Shown here piece by piece: positions 11,173 to 21,120 of a DNA stretch of 64,000 bases. The notes under the pieces are model-generated. The model was not told the origin of the DNA. It made no database searches and saw nothing but the letters and a program-made list of their open reading frames with translations. The translations under genes were made by a program, and so were the position numbers. The DNA comes from Armigeres subalbatus (taxonomy: Eukaryota; Arthropoda; Insecta; Diptera; Culicidae): the NCBI RefSeq assembly GCF_024139115.2, contig NC_085140.1, forward strand, positions 426,273,781 to 426,337,780. Direction: 5' to 3'. Position 1 is the stretch's first letter, and the number at the start of each line of letters is the position of its first letter.

Positions 11173-11400
11173 TTTCCATGCGCTTACCCTAACCTTACCC
11201 TAACCCTTACCCTTACCTTTTTCCATGCGCTTACCCTAAACTGATTTACTCGCAAGAACTTGCATTCATTAAATAGTATTTTTCCATTGTGCCCTATTGA
11301 AAATGTCTAGGTTGGACTATTGGCTCGGAAATTATGGCCAAAATTCATTTTTAAACTCACTCATTTTAATACAATTATCCTTAAGGTTAAATTGTCCAGA
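11173..11400 (+). repeat. Dispersed repeat 'GCCTTTCTCG', right part, with CCCTAA-like micro-repeats
   Basis: Two copies of a TTTCCATGCGCTTACCCTAA phrase lie 46 bp apart (11173 and 11219). Between them is a run of ACCCTAACC/CCCTTA units. Beyond 11238 the sequence resumes the dispersed repeat interrupted at 8084. The telomere-like look is short and is best explained as a local duplication. Confidence 0.5.
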
Positions 11401-12087
11401 ATCTAAATAATATTCACCTCACATTTTTAGAGGCACCTATCTCAACAAAGAAGCAACAAATAACTGTCATCTTTTTTTTAGCTTTGCTACGTTGCAGCAA
11501 GCGTGTAATCAAAAGATGATAGCTCGTTGCTTCATTATTGAAAGTGGTGCACTTAAAACCAGGCATTGCAATTTATCGCATCATTCGATCTTCTGAGCAA
11601 AGATACTGATGATATGCTGGGATGTCGATCTTAGTTATCTATCTGCTCAGTAAACAAAGTGCAATGTTTGCCATGGAGAAAAGTTTTTCACTGCTTTTGT
11701 TGTAGCAACACCCTCGCAATGTGAACAAACCCCGAACCGCGCTCGCTATCAGGATCATCATCAAATGGTCAAATGATAATATCTTTCCAGAGTGCTCTTT
11801 GATTAGGGATAATATCTTTATCTTTGCACTAGCAAAGATGATATTGTGTGCTCAAATGATATTGCAATGCCTGCTTAAAACGCGAGGTGGGTTAAAATTG
11901 GATTACGAAAATTTCGTCCTTAACCGATTTGCTTGTAAAAAAGCATTCGTCGTGGAACTCTTTCCCATTAAAAATGGGCGAATCGGACTGTGAGCTCAAA
12001 AGTTATGGCCATAATACTGTTTTTATATAATGCAATAGAAAGGCAAAATTAACGCTAGGTGGTTTTTTAGGTTTTTTAGATCAGGTT
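11401..12087. other. Unassigned plus a decayed repeat end
   Basis: No gene was recognised. From about 11880 to 12060 the sequence resembles the right half of the GCCTTTCTCG repeat (an ACCGATTTGCTTG-like phrase, AAAGTTATGGCC, and the closing AACGCTAGGTGG). It therefore appears to be a decayed copy abutting the next one head to tail. Confidence 0.4.
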
Positions 12088-12465
12088 TTGCCTTTCTCGT
12101 ACAACTAAGTTGTACCGAAAGGCTATCATTTCACTCCGAAAACGAACTTTTTCGGCTCGACGAGCTGAGCACATGTCTGTCTGTCCGTGTGTATGTATGT
12201 GTGTATGTGTGTGCACAAAAGCTATAAAAAACATTAGACAACTTTTCATATAGTAATCCTTAACCGATTTTCTCGCAACAAGTTTTATTCGACAGGGGAC
12301 AAAGCCTTGTTGATCACTATTGAATTTCACAACGATCGGTCATTGCGTTTCAAAGTTATGAAGAAAATGGTACAACGGATCATATAAACCCCATATAAGG
12401 TTCGTGTCTTAACTAAATGCGAGAAAGGCACCATCAACGCTAGGTGGATTAATCTGGGTTTTTTA
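12088..12465 (+). repeat. Dispersed repeat 'GCCTTTCTCG', intact copy
   Basis: It starts at GCCTTTCTCGTACAACTAAG and ends at AACGCTAGGTGGATTAATC plus GGGTTTT. It contains a TGTATGTATGTG microsatellite. The copy at 51511-51938 is about 90 per cent similar by eye along its full length, and a third copy is split at 7883-8084/11173-11400. No TIR or TSD was resolved, so the mobilisation class is unknown. The minus-strand frame 12076-12330 across it has no recognisable domain and is taken as chance. Confidence 0.75.
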
Positions 12466-13117
12466 GTATACTACCACAAGAAATAAATGAAAAAAATCAT
12501 CTTTAATACAAAAAGCGTTCCGAAGTGAGAAAGGAAGGTGTTGAAAATTTACTATTTTGACATAACTTTTCAAAAAAAAAAAAAAAAAAAATGAAAATTT
12601 ATAACAGTGCTTCCGAAGTCATGTACGGACAATTAGACAAACAGACGGTGCAAGTTAGACTAAACATACGATGACAAACAATAAAAATATTTTCCCCTTG
12701 AAAAAGACACAATCCCCGTGTCGAAACGTCGGGTAAATAAAAAACTCGTTGTAATAAGTGCAAGACTGAGTAGCCGTTCAATAAATAAAATCAAAGGTTA
12801 ATAATTTTTGGTTTTGGAGTATTGCACACAAAAAAAGCGTTCATAAATTCGTGAACTAACGATTTCACGGTGTATTTTTTCGGCAATAACAGTCACAGAT
12901 TCGGGAATACAGTCACGTTTTCTGGAACGTTCTGGAAAACGTGACTGGTGTTCCCGAATCCATTAATTAAATCTTCTTAACTTCAAGCTTATCTTCAAAC
13001 GAATAGATATTGTGGTTGACCAGTCATCTCACATCATGTGAGTCACATGTTGTCACATGTAGTTGCATTCATTCTAGACTCTCTTCATACTTTTAATATT
13101 TTTCCCATTTCTCTTAC
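12466..13117. other. AT-rich sequence with GAAACGTCGG repeat and a hairpin
   Basis: It contains a poly-A tract near 12573, a short dispersed-repeat segment at 12700-12790 (core GTGTCGAAACGTCGGGTAAA, with a relative near 23240-23310) and a 62-bp hairpin at 12899-12960. Nothing else was recognised. It is also the expected position of the first part of intron 2 of the partial host gene at 13118-13481. Confidence 0.4.
12899..12960. repeat. Imperfect palindrome (stem about 25 bp)
   Basis: GATTCGGGAA followed by CAGTCACGTTTTC is mirrored by GAAAACGTGACTG followed by TTCCCGAATC around a short spacer. There are one or two mismatches. It could be a short foldback MITE or a transcribed hairpin. Confidence 0.7.
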
Positions 13118-13230
13118 ACGGTAGTATTAGAGCACGGCTCGGCAGCTTCCACAGCATCCCACGCAATTGTCACACAAAGCACCACAACAATAATCTTCAG
13201 ATAGAGCATGGTCTCAAAACTTCGTATCAT
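13118..13230 (-). CDS. Partial secreted protein, signal-peptide exon
   Basis: An acceptor-like TTTATGTGCAG ends at 13231 and the exon opens directly with ATG (13230-13228). A second in-frame ATG at 13209-13207 has A at -3 (GAGACCATG). From that Met the peptide is MLYLKIIVVVLCVTIAWDAV followed by EAAEPCSNTT. This is a short n-region, a hydrophobic core and a plausible cleavage site around VEA-AE, so a signal peptide is likely. The exon stops at a donor GTGTAAGAG (GT at 13117-13116). No downstream exon was recognised to the left, so the mature protein is unknown. It lies on the same strand as the Nimrod-like gene; that it belongs to a Nimrod cluster is only speculation. Confidence 0.5.
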
Positions 13231-13313
13231 CTGCACATAAAATCAATAACTGCACTTTATTTTGTTCCAATCACTCACGATGCAATTTGTTTGAAATTTT
13301 TGCTATCACTAAC

Positions 13314-13481
13314 CGGGAATTTTATTTTCAGACAACGCTGCAGCAACAGCAGCAGCATAAATCACTTGACCGGAAAAGAATGAATGCTGCTTTCACGCGA
13401 TCACCGTCGATGGTTGGCCGTTGGCGTCGATCACACGCGTGTTGAACCGCGACTGTCACGGGCGTTGATTGCCTCCTGACT
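13314..13481 (-). other. Putative 5'UTR exon of partial secreted-protein gene
   Basis: It runs from a predicted start site at 13481 to a donor CCCG-GTTAGT (GT at 13313-13312). The following intron would be only about 83 bp, ending at the acceptor before 13230. The exon includes a GCTGCTGCTGTTGCTGCAGC stretch near 13350. It is GC-richer and free of recognisable transposons, unlike its surroundings. Confidence 0.45.
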
Positions 13482-13483
13482 GA
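13449..13483 (-). promoter_or_regulatory. Core promoter: Inr plus DPE
   Basis: On the minus strand TCAGT (13483-13479) matches the arthropod initiator, with A+1 at 13481. AGTCG at +28 to +32 (13454-13450) matches the DPE consensus RGWYV at the exact spacing required. A signal-peptide exon follows downstream. The exact spacing makes chance less likely, but no transcript evidence is available. Confidence 0.55.
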
Positions 13484-14035
13484 TTAGCTGCCGGTCGGAA
13501 GGGATTGGCTGAAGCGAATCCAATCATCCCGCGACTATCGAATCCGGCAACGGATCCGCCCTGGACTGCGTCTTCCGTTGGAGCTGATTACTATTCCAGC
13601 GACGCGCCAGAGAACGCACAATCGCTACGCGTATGTCCGTTCTGGGTGCAGAAGAAGCCAGTAAGTGGCCGGCCACCCAGTCACAGTGTGTGATCGTTTG
13701 TGTGGCGTTGCTTACATTAACAAGTGCTCGTTGCTTCGATGTACGTTGGGAGAGGCTTTGTGTACGAGGCGGTAACTGCCGGAGTGCCGAAAGTTATCAA
13801 TATGCGCAACTCCAACTCCGGAGTGGAGAATTGTGGTCGGGTCTGTCACAGCGATGGGTGTAATAATCTGAAAGTTTGAAAAAAAATCGAGAATGGGTCA
13901 TTGGTGTTTTAAGGGATTGTGAAAGGACAACACTGGAGAAAGAATAAATCAACATAGACGTTATTTGCAGCAAATATGAGATTTTTAATGCTGGTCTTAT
14001 ATTTATTAACAGATGCTTTTTACCTTTCTTACACC
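13484..14035. other. GC-rich upstream region and unassigned sequence
   Basis: The first 370 bp are GC-rich and unique-looking, immediately upstream of the proposed minus-strand promoter. Plus-strand frames here (13505-13693, 13633-13863) have no domain. The second has a hydrophobic run VIVCVALLTLTSA but begins at an internal Met in poor context. I do not call a gene. Confidence 0.35.
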
Positions 14036-14038
14036 TTA

Positions 14039-14194
14039 GGGGTTGTACACTTATTACGTAAGCAATTTTTCTGGGTTTTTCGAACCCCCCCCCCCCTTGT
14101 AAGATTTTTTTCATGCAAAAGATTTTTTATTTCTATGGAGCGTAAGATATTGATTGACCCCCCATAAGTGCTTACGTAATATGTGTACGGCCCC
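14039..14194 (-). mobile_element. MITE with GGGGCCGTACACATATTACG-type TIR (second copy)
   Basis: This is the same family as 5956-6109, in reverse orientation. The ends are GGGGTTGTACACTTATTACG and the inverse of GGGGCCGTACACATATTACG. TSD TTA lies at 14036-14038 and 14195-14197. It contains a 12-13 base C run near 14086-14098. Confidence 0.85.
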
Positions 14195-14237
14195 TTAGGG
14201 GGAGATGTATTCATAAGAAAACGAGCAATTTAGTTTA

Positions 14238-14405
14238 GGGAATGTCCACAAATTACGTAACGCTTAGAGGGGGGAGGGGGTTTTGGGGGAAGTGTGACGA
14301 TCCATACAAAAATTTTCGGAAGCGTCATACAAAAAGTGTGACCTAGGGGGGGAGGGATGGTTGAAAAAGTCAAATTTTTGCGTTATGTAATTAATGGATC
14401 TTCCC
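14238..14405 (+). mobile_element. MITE, CACAAATTACGTAACGC-type TIR
   Basis: The left end is GGGAATGTCCACAAATTACG and the right end is the inverse of GGGAAGATCCATTAATTACA. The interior carries G-rich tracts and two CATACAAAAA motifs. The flanks show a TA direct repeat (14236-14237, 14406-14407). It lies just downstream of the other MITE family and shares the ACGTAA core, suggesting related transposase recognition. Confidence 0.8.
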
Positions 14406-14603
14406 TAAACTTTTGAACCCCTTGACCGACTTCCACCAAATTCGGAACACATAATTTTTGTCTTAAGGAGACGACGATAGGGAGTTAGGGATGCTCTTTG
14501 GAAAAGAGGGAGGGTGTAGGGGGGAGGAGTATTGCTCAGTTACCGATCAACTTAGTGAACTTCTGAATCCCTTAACGAAAGCTTTCAGCCAAATGACAGT
14601 TGT

Positions 14604-15370
14604 CCATTTCAACGGAAAGGGCCGTTTGGCTTAGTCATTCGGTCGAAGACCATTTAGTCCTAGACTAAGGCGAAAAGTTGTTTGACCGAAGGCCACAAGG
14701 CCGAAAGTTGTTTTGCCGAATATCACATTTGGCCGAAAATACCATTTGGCCGGCTGTCTGGCAGTTCGGTCAAACGACGCTTTCGGTCGCATGTCCTTGT
14801 TTTTCTATGGTTCTGGAACTTGGCCTGCTTTTCAACTAAGTGCTCTATTAGCATTTCCACAGTTATTGATTGAAAGCTTTTCTACGGCCAACGATGAGTG
14901 TCGTCAATCAATTATGTAGACCTAGTTATTACATTGGTAGCCTTAACCTATAACATTTAACAATAGGTTTTGGTAAAACGATGTTGATTAGAAATATTGT
15001 AATAGAGTGCATTAAACGACCGGGGAAAGCGGTTCAATAAACAATTTAGGAATTAATTTTCGTTTTAAAGTAGTACAATGTAAAGTATTAGACTGAGAAT
15101 CGAGCTTGCTATTTCCGAATTGACAACCCCACACCTTTGGTCACAAGACTTACTGGGGATCTTGGTGGAAAATATTAATTTGGCCAAAATGACTTGTTTG
15201 GCCAAATGGCATTTTTGGCCGAATGAAACATTTGGCCCAATGACTTATTCGACCAGACGATTTCATCGGACAAATGGCTTTCGGCAAGATGGGTTTCGGC
15301 CTAATGACATATTCGGCTAAACATCTTTCGACCTTGTCGACGGATAAAAGGCCCTTCTCCGTTGAAAAAT
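14604..15370. mobile_element. Foldback-like element with TTGGCCGAA minisatellite
   Basis: The ends are inverted repeats: ATTTCAACGGAAAGGGCC near 14606-14623, and the inverse of TTTTTCAACGGAGAAGGGCC at 15349-15368. Both ends are lined with degenerate units of about 20 bp, built on TTTGGCCGAA/TTCGGCC with spacing ATGAC. The central 14800-15170 is AT-rich without coding. The flanking TSD was not resolved. Confidence 0.6.
15011..15073 (+). repeat. 63-bp repeat, first copy
   Basis: ATTAAACGACCGGGGAAAGC through GGAATTAATTTTCG to TTTTAAAGTAG is repeated nearly identically at 15991-16054. Both contain TTCAATAAACAA, an AATAAA hexamer. The nature of the repeat is unknown. Confidence 0.7.
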
Positions 15371-17123
15371 AGGATTTCAACGAAAGTTGTTTGGATTTCA
15401 ATGGAATATATACAACAGAGGCGCGAAATCAAGTAATTCGATTAAAATGCGGCATTAAAGTTGGGAATTTGCCCAAATAAATCTTTTTCCGTGTTTTAGG
15501 CGTTTGTATATAAAAATGTGTCGGTGTTGAACTTAATCTAGAATTAAAAAAACACCTAAATAAAGAATTTAAAAAAATATATAAAAATGTGACCCACTTT
15601 CGTCACTTGAACAATCGAGAGAATGAGAGATTCGGATTTACTAAAATGTTTTTATTTTCTGTTTATAGCTTATAAATGAAGATTCGAGTCTTTTCTTGGA
15701 TTTCGTGAATCAACTCCAATAACTAAGACCACTTCTATACTGATTTGTACACGCCACTGTAAAGAAAAGATGCACATTCTAATGAGCTACCAATCTACGA
15801 AGCTTGCAAGAAAACGCAGAACGAAACAATCCATAAGTGGCCATGCGCGCTGCGTACTTTGGATCACAATAACCGACGAAGCCGCTGCTTTAGCGAAACT
15901 TTTCCACTGAGCTATTGGATGGATATCCTACGGCTACGACCATCACACACTCAACACCCCATCAAAGATTAGTGATTATTGTTTGTGCGCTATTAAACGG
16001 CCGGGGGAAAGCGGTTCAATAAACAATTTTGGAATTAATTTTCGTTTTAAAGTAGATGACGCCTGCCCATAAATGGAAGGCAAAGCGACGGCGCGGGCGT
16101 CAAACCATCCGTGATGGGTGTGACACCAATGATTACGAGTTGTTCACGATTCTAAACACGTTTCAGTTGGTTATTTAAGTATCGCTGGGACTGGATGGTT
16201 GACGGTTTAATATGCTATCATGCTGAAGAATTTATATCTCTTTGGATGAGCGAAATGCGATACTGATGAATATGTTTCCATATCGGACGGCTGTAAAGAA
16301 CCACAATACACATTGGCACAGCAGAGTGTTTGCCACGAAGTATAGGCTGCCCGCATATTCGTTCCATTGCTGCCATATTCCCTAGTCGTGTGGGACTGAT
16401 TTGCGATTGTATGCTGGCAAGTCAAAAGACTTACTTCCAAAGGGCCATGCTACTTATCAGTATCACTGTTTGTGACGAATTTATAAATATACTAGATGAG
16501 TCATTTATGCATTTCTAGATTTTGTGTCCAGACGCGTATTTGTTCAAATTTGCATGAAGCTTTCAAGCTTTCCAAAAGCATGAAATTCAATACATTGCTG
16601 ACAAATCTATGGACTGTTATCCTGTGTTCTAAAGAATGATATTAATTTTCACTTCAAATTTTGAAATGATACGCATACTTAAGTTGTAACACTAATGCTA
16701 TTCTTAGCTTCGTGCTGGGTGAAAATTATGCAGAAGTTACACGTGTTTGAAAAAGGATACTTTCGACATTAACCCAACCATGATTTGAACATCTGTCAAT
16801 AACTTTATTGTTACTGAATATCTCACTATTCATCGCTGATGCTGCGTTTTGGAATTTTTATTAGATATTATTTCCAGTACTTGTTATTTTCTAGATGGTC
16901 TTGTTAAAGCAAAAACAGGGGCATGTTCATCTTCAAGAGACCCAATAAAATTGTAGTTAGCTGCAGCAATGGCTCCCTGTCATCTGTTAAATTACAAACA
17001 CAGACAAACAGACATAGCACTCGTCAAATTTCCATTGTTCACTGATTTACTGGTCAATTCAAATAATCATTAGTTGGCTCATCGATCACTAGTGGCGCGC
17101 GCATCGGATTTGCTCGAGTTTAA
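15371..17123. other. Unassigned AT-rich sequence
   Basis: Apart from the second copy of the 63-bp repeat (15991-16054), no gene, TIR or tandem structure was recognised. Short frames here have no domains. Confidence 0.4.
15991..16054 (+). repeat. 63-bp repeat, second copy
   Basis: It matches 15011-15073 with about three differences. The pair is in direct orientation, about 980 bp apart. Confidence 0.7.
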
Positions 17124-17366
17124 TTTTTGAAAACGTCGTATGTCCAAATGAGAGACCTCTTTCATTGGACTCTGTTTTGCTAATATCTAGGCTAGTTTTG
17201 CATTTGTTGCAATATTTTCACCTCAGCAGTCAGCACGCAAGACAAAGCTATTTTCTCCATATCTGTGCTCAATTGATTTTAAGCGTGTAGTATATGCCTT
17301 TGTTATAATCGAAAGAGAAAGTGAACAAAGTGAGTCTTTCTTTTGGATATACGACGTTTTAAAAAA
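17124..17366. mobile_element. MITE with AAAACGTCGTATGTCCAAA TIR
   Basis: The left end TTGAAAACGTCGTATGTCCA is mirrored at the right by the inverse of TTTAAAACGTCGTATATCCA. The inverted match extends about 26 bp with a few mismatches. The interior is non-coding. No clear TSD was seen. Confidence 0.65.
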
Positions 17367-17656
17367 TCAGGCGATTTAAAGTTAGTTATGGCGACCTAGG
17401 TGCTGCGGATAGAGCCGCTTTTCTGTTCTCAAGCGAGTAGCGGGATATTTTGAAATCAATTCTCTAAGCAGAATTATTTTGCAGTTCTGTCAAACATTTC
17501 CCGGCTGTCAAACATTTCCCGCTCTTCGAATTTCTTTTTCCATGCTGCATGAAGTCGCTCAAATCCGCGAGATTCTACATGACTTTACGATGGTTTACAT
17601 TCCTGCTCCAATCAGCTGCTGAATCTCGTGAAATTTCGTAACGAGTGCTTTTTAGT
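17367..17656. other. Unassigned
   Basis: No feature is seen apart from a local duplication of GTCAAACATTTCCCG near 17488-17520. Confidence 0.4.
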
Positions 17657-17819
17657 TGCATTCCTACAAATTACACTATCCAACAAAATTGAGCTTTTTT
17701 TCGCTCCCTTCAACCATTTTTTATGTACTCAATAGATTTTTTACGCTGAATTCAGGTACGTATTCAGATTTTCTGTAACACGTCCAGTTTTTGAGAAAAA
17801 CGCATTTTAAATCACAAAA

Positions 17820-19150
17820 GTACGTATTTTTATAGAAATTTGGTTTCTCTCCCCTGCAAAGCTGAATTTTGGCTCCTCACTTTTAGAATAAAGTTTGAAT
17901 TTTGTAGAATGGGCCTTGTAGAATGCATGCGGATTGTTGGATTTCATTTGGCACGTACATTTGTTGTGAAAAACGGAATTAAATTCACAAAAGTACGTCT
18001 TTTCATAGAAATTTGGTTTCTATCCTCTGCAAAGCTGAATTTCGGCTCCTCACTTTTAGAATAAAGTTTGAATTTTGTAGAATGGGCCTTGTAGACTGCA
18101 TGTGGGTTGTTGGATTTCATTTGGCACGTACATTTGTTGTGAAAAACGGAATTTCATTCACAAAAGTACGTATTTTCAAAGGAATTTGCTTCCTCTCCTC
18201 TGCAAAACGGAATTTTGGCTCCTCACTTTCAGAATAAAGCTTGAATTTTGTAGAATGGGCCTTGTAGAATACATGTGGGTTATTGGATTTTATTTGACAC
18301 GTACATTTGTTGTGAAAAACGGAATTTCATTCACAAAAGTACGTATTTCCAATGAAATATGATTTCTGTTCTTTGCAAAACTGAATTTCAGCTCCTCATT
18401 TTAAAAATAAAGTTTGAATTTTGTAGAATGTGCCTTACAGAATGTAAGTGGGTTGTTGGATTTCATTTGGCACGTACATTTGTTGTGAAAAACGGAATTT
18501 CATTCACAAAAGTACGTCTTTTCAAAGAAATTTGCTTCCTCTCCTCTGCAAAGCTGAATTTCGGCTCCTTACTTTTAGAACAAAGTTTGAATTTTGTAGA
18601 ATGGGCTTTGTGGACTGCATGTGGGTTGTTTGATTTCATTTGGCACGTACATTTGTTGTTAAAACAGAATTTCATTCACAGAAGTACGTATTTCCAATGA
18701 AATATGATTTCTGTTCTTTGCAAAACTGAATTTCGGCTCCTCATTTTAAAAATAAAGTTTGAATTTTGTAGAATGTGCCTTGCAGAATGTATGTGGGTTG
18801 TTGGATTTCATTTGGCACGTACATTTGTTGTGAAAAACGGAATTTCATTCACAAAAGTACGTCTTTTCATATAAATTTGGTTTCTCTCCACTGCAAAGCT
18901 GAATTTCGACTCCTCACTTTTAGAATAAAGTTTGAATTTTGTAGAATTGGCCTTGTAGAATACATGTGGGTTGTTGGATTTTTTTTGGGACGTACATTTG
19001 TTGTGAAAAACGGAATTTAATTCACAAATATACGTATTTTCAATGAAATTTGGATTCTGTGCTCTGCAAAGCTGAATTTCGGCTCCTCGCTTTGGGAATA
19101 AAATTTGAATTTTGTAGAATAGGCCTTGCAGAATGCATATGGTTGATTGG
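17820..19150 (+). repeat. 173-bp satellite array, left arm
   Basis: Successive markers GCACGTACATTTGTTGTG occur near 17950, 18123, 18296, 18469, 18643, 18816 and 18989, a constant 173-bp spacing. Units differ by a few per cent. Each contains two ACAAAAGTACGT-type phrases and a CTCCTCACTTT motif. Confidence 0.9.
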
Positions 19151-19159
19151 ATGACATTT

Positions 19160-21120
19160 GGCGCATTGAGAAGCCGAATTTCTATGAAAAGTCGTACTTT
19201 TGTGAATGAAATTCCGTTTTTCACAACAAATGAACGTGCCAAATGAAATCCAACAATCTACATGTATTCTACAAGGCCCATTTCACAAAATTCAAACTTT
19301 ATTCTGAAAGTGAGGAATCGAAATTCCGTTTTGCAGAGGAGAGATACCAAATTTCTATGAAAAGATGTACTTTTGTGAATAAAATTCCGTTTTTCACAAC
19401 AAATGTACGTTCCAAATGAAATTCAGCAACCGACATGCATTCTACAAGGCCCATTCTACAAAATTCAAACTTTATTCTAAAAGTGAGGAGCCGAAATTCA
19501 GCTTTGTAGAGGAGAGAAAACAAATTTCTATGAAAAGACGTACTTTTGTGAATTCAATTCCGTTTTTCACAATAATTGAACGTGCCAAATGAAATCCAAC
19601 AACCCACATGTATTCTACAAAGCCCATTCTACAAAATTCAAGCTTTATTCTGAAAGTGAGGAGCCGAAATTCCGTTTTGCAGAGGAGAGAAACCAAATTT
19701 CTATGAAAATACGTACTTTTGTGAATGAAATTCCGTTTTTCACAACAAATGAACGTGCCAAATGAAATCCAACAATCCACATGTATTCTACAAGGCCCAT
19801 TTCACAAAATTCAAACTTTATTCTGAAAGTGAGGAATCGAAATTCCGTTTTGCAGAGGAGAGATACCAAATTTCTATGAAAAGACGTACTTTTGTGAATA
19901 AAATTCCGTTTTTTACAACAAATGTACGTTCCAAATGAAATTCAGCAACCGACATGCATTCTACAAGGTCCATTCTACAAAATTCAAACTTTATTCTAAA
20001 AGTGAGGAGCCGAAATTCAGCTTTGCAGAGGAGAGAAAACAAATTTCTATGAAAAGACGTACTTTTGTGAATTCAATTCCGTTTTTCACAATAATTGAAC
20101 GTGCCAAATGAAATCCAACAACCCACATGTATTCTACAAAGCCCATTCTACAAAATTCAAGCTTTATTCTGAAAGTGAGGAGCCGAAATTCCGTTTTGCA
20201 GAGGAGAGAAACCAAATTTCTATGAAAAGACGTACTTTTGTGAATTTTATTCCGTTTTTCACAACAAATGTACGTGCCAAATGAAATTCAGCAACCGACA
20301 TGCATTCTACAAGGCCCATTCTACAAAATTCAAACTTTATTCTAAAAGTGAGGAACTGAAATTCAGCTTTGTAGAGAGAAAACAAATTTCTATGAAAAGA
20401 CGTACTTTTGTGAATTCAATTCCGCTTTTCACAATAATTGAACGTGCCAAATGAAATCCAACAACCCACATGTATTCAACAAGGCCCATTCTACAAAATT
20501 CAAACTTTATTCTAAAAGTGAGGAGCCGAAATTCAACTTTGCATAGGAGAGATACTAAATTCCTATGAAAAGACGTACTTTTGTTAATGAAATCCCGTTT
20601 TTCACAACAAATGAACGTTGCAAATGAAATTCAGCAACCGACATGCATTCTACAAGGCCCATTCTACAAAATTCAAACTTTGTTCTAAAAGTGAGGAGCC
20701 GAAATTCAGTTTTGCAGAGGAGAGAACCCAATTTCTATAAAAAGACGTACTTTTGTGAATTTAATTCCGTTTTTCACAACAATTGAACGTGCCGAATGAA
20801 ATCCAACAACCCACATGCATTCTACAAGACCCATTTCACCAAATTCAAACTTTATTCTAAAAGAAAGGAGCCGAAATTCCTTTTTGCAGAAGAGAGAATC
20901 CAAATTTCTTTGAAAATACGTACTTTTGTGAAATAAATTCCGTTTTTCACAACAAATGAACGTGTCAAATAAGATTCAACAACTTACATAGATCTTGTAC
21001 AATTTCTTCTATATAATTCAAACCTCTTTCTCAAAGTTATAAACCGAAAACCAGCTTTACAGACCAGAGGAACCAAATTCCCATCAGAATACGTACTTTT
21101 GTGAATTTAAACCCGTTTTT
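19160..21120 (-). repeat. 173-bp satellite array, right (inverted) arm
   Basis: The unit is the same as in the left arm but on the opposite strand, with about eleven copies. Alternating unit types are visible: those with AACCCACATGTATTC and those with AACCGACATGCATTC recur as a higher-order dimer of 346 bp between 19300 and 20400. Confidence 0.9.

Noticed and set aside
11190..11240. Interstitial telomere (CCCTAA-like units)
   Set aside because: Only a few irregular units are present, and they lie in a local duplication at an RTE insertion boundary. Mosquitoes of this group are not known to use simple TTAGG telomeres.
12076..12330. Minus-strand frame with HTHTHIHTH run
   Set aside because: It lies across a TGTATGTG microsatellite inside a dispersed repeat, and a similar frame recurs at 51551-51805 in another copy.
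13505..13863. Plus-strand gene upstream of the proposed promoter
   Set aside because: One frame lacks an ATG after its upstream stop. The other has a hydrophobic run but poor start context and no domain. It is more likely the upstream region of the minus-strand promoter.
17840..20903. Recurring open frames of about 74 codons in the 173-bp array
   Set aside because: They repeat with the satellite period, overlap in shifting frames (173 is not a multiple of three) and occur on both arms. They have no recognised domain and are a by-product of a homogeneous repeat.
17820..21120. CRISPR array
   Set aside because: The regular period is a 173-bp satellite without short repeats and unique spacers, and the window is clearly eukaryotic.
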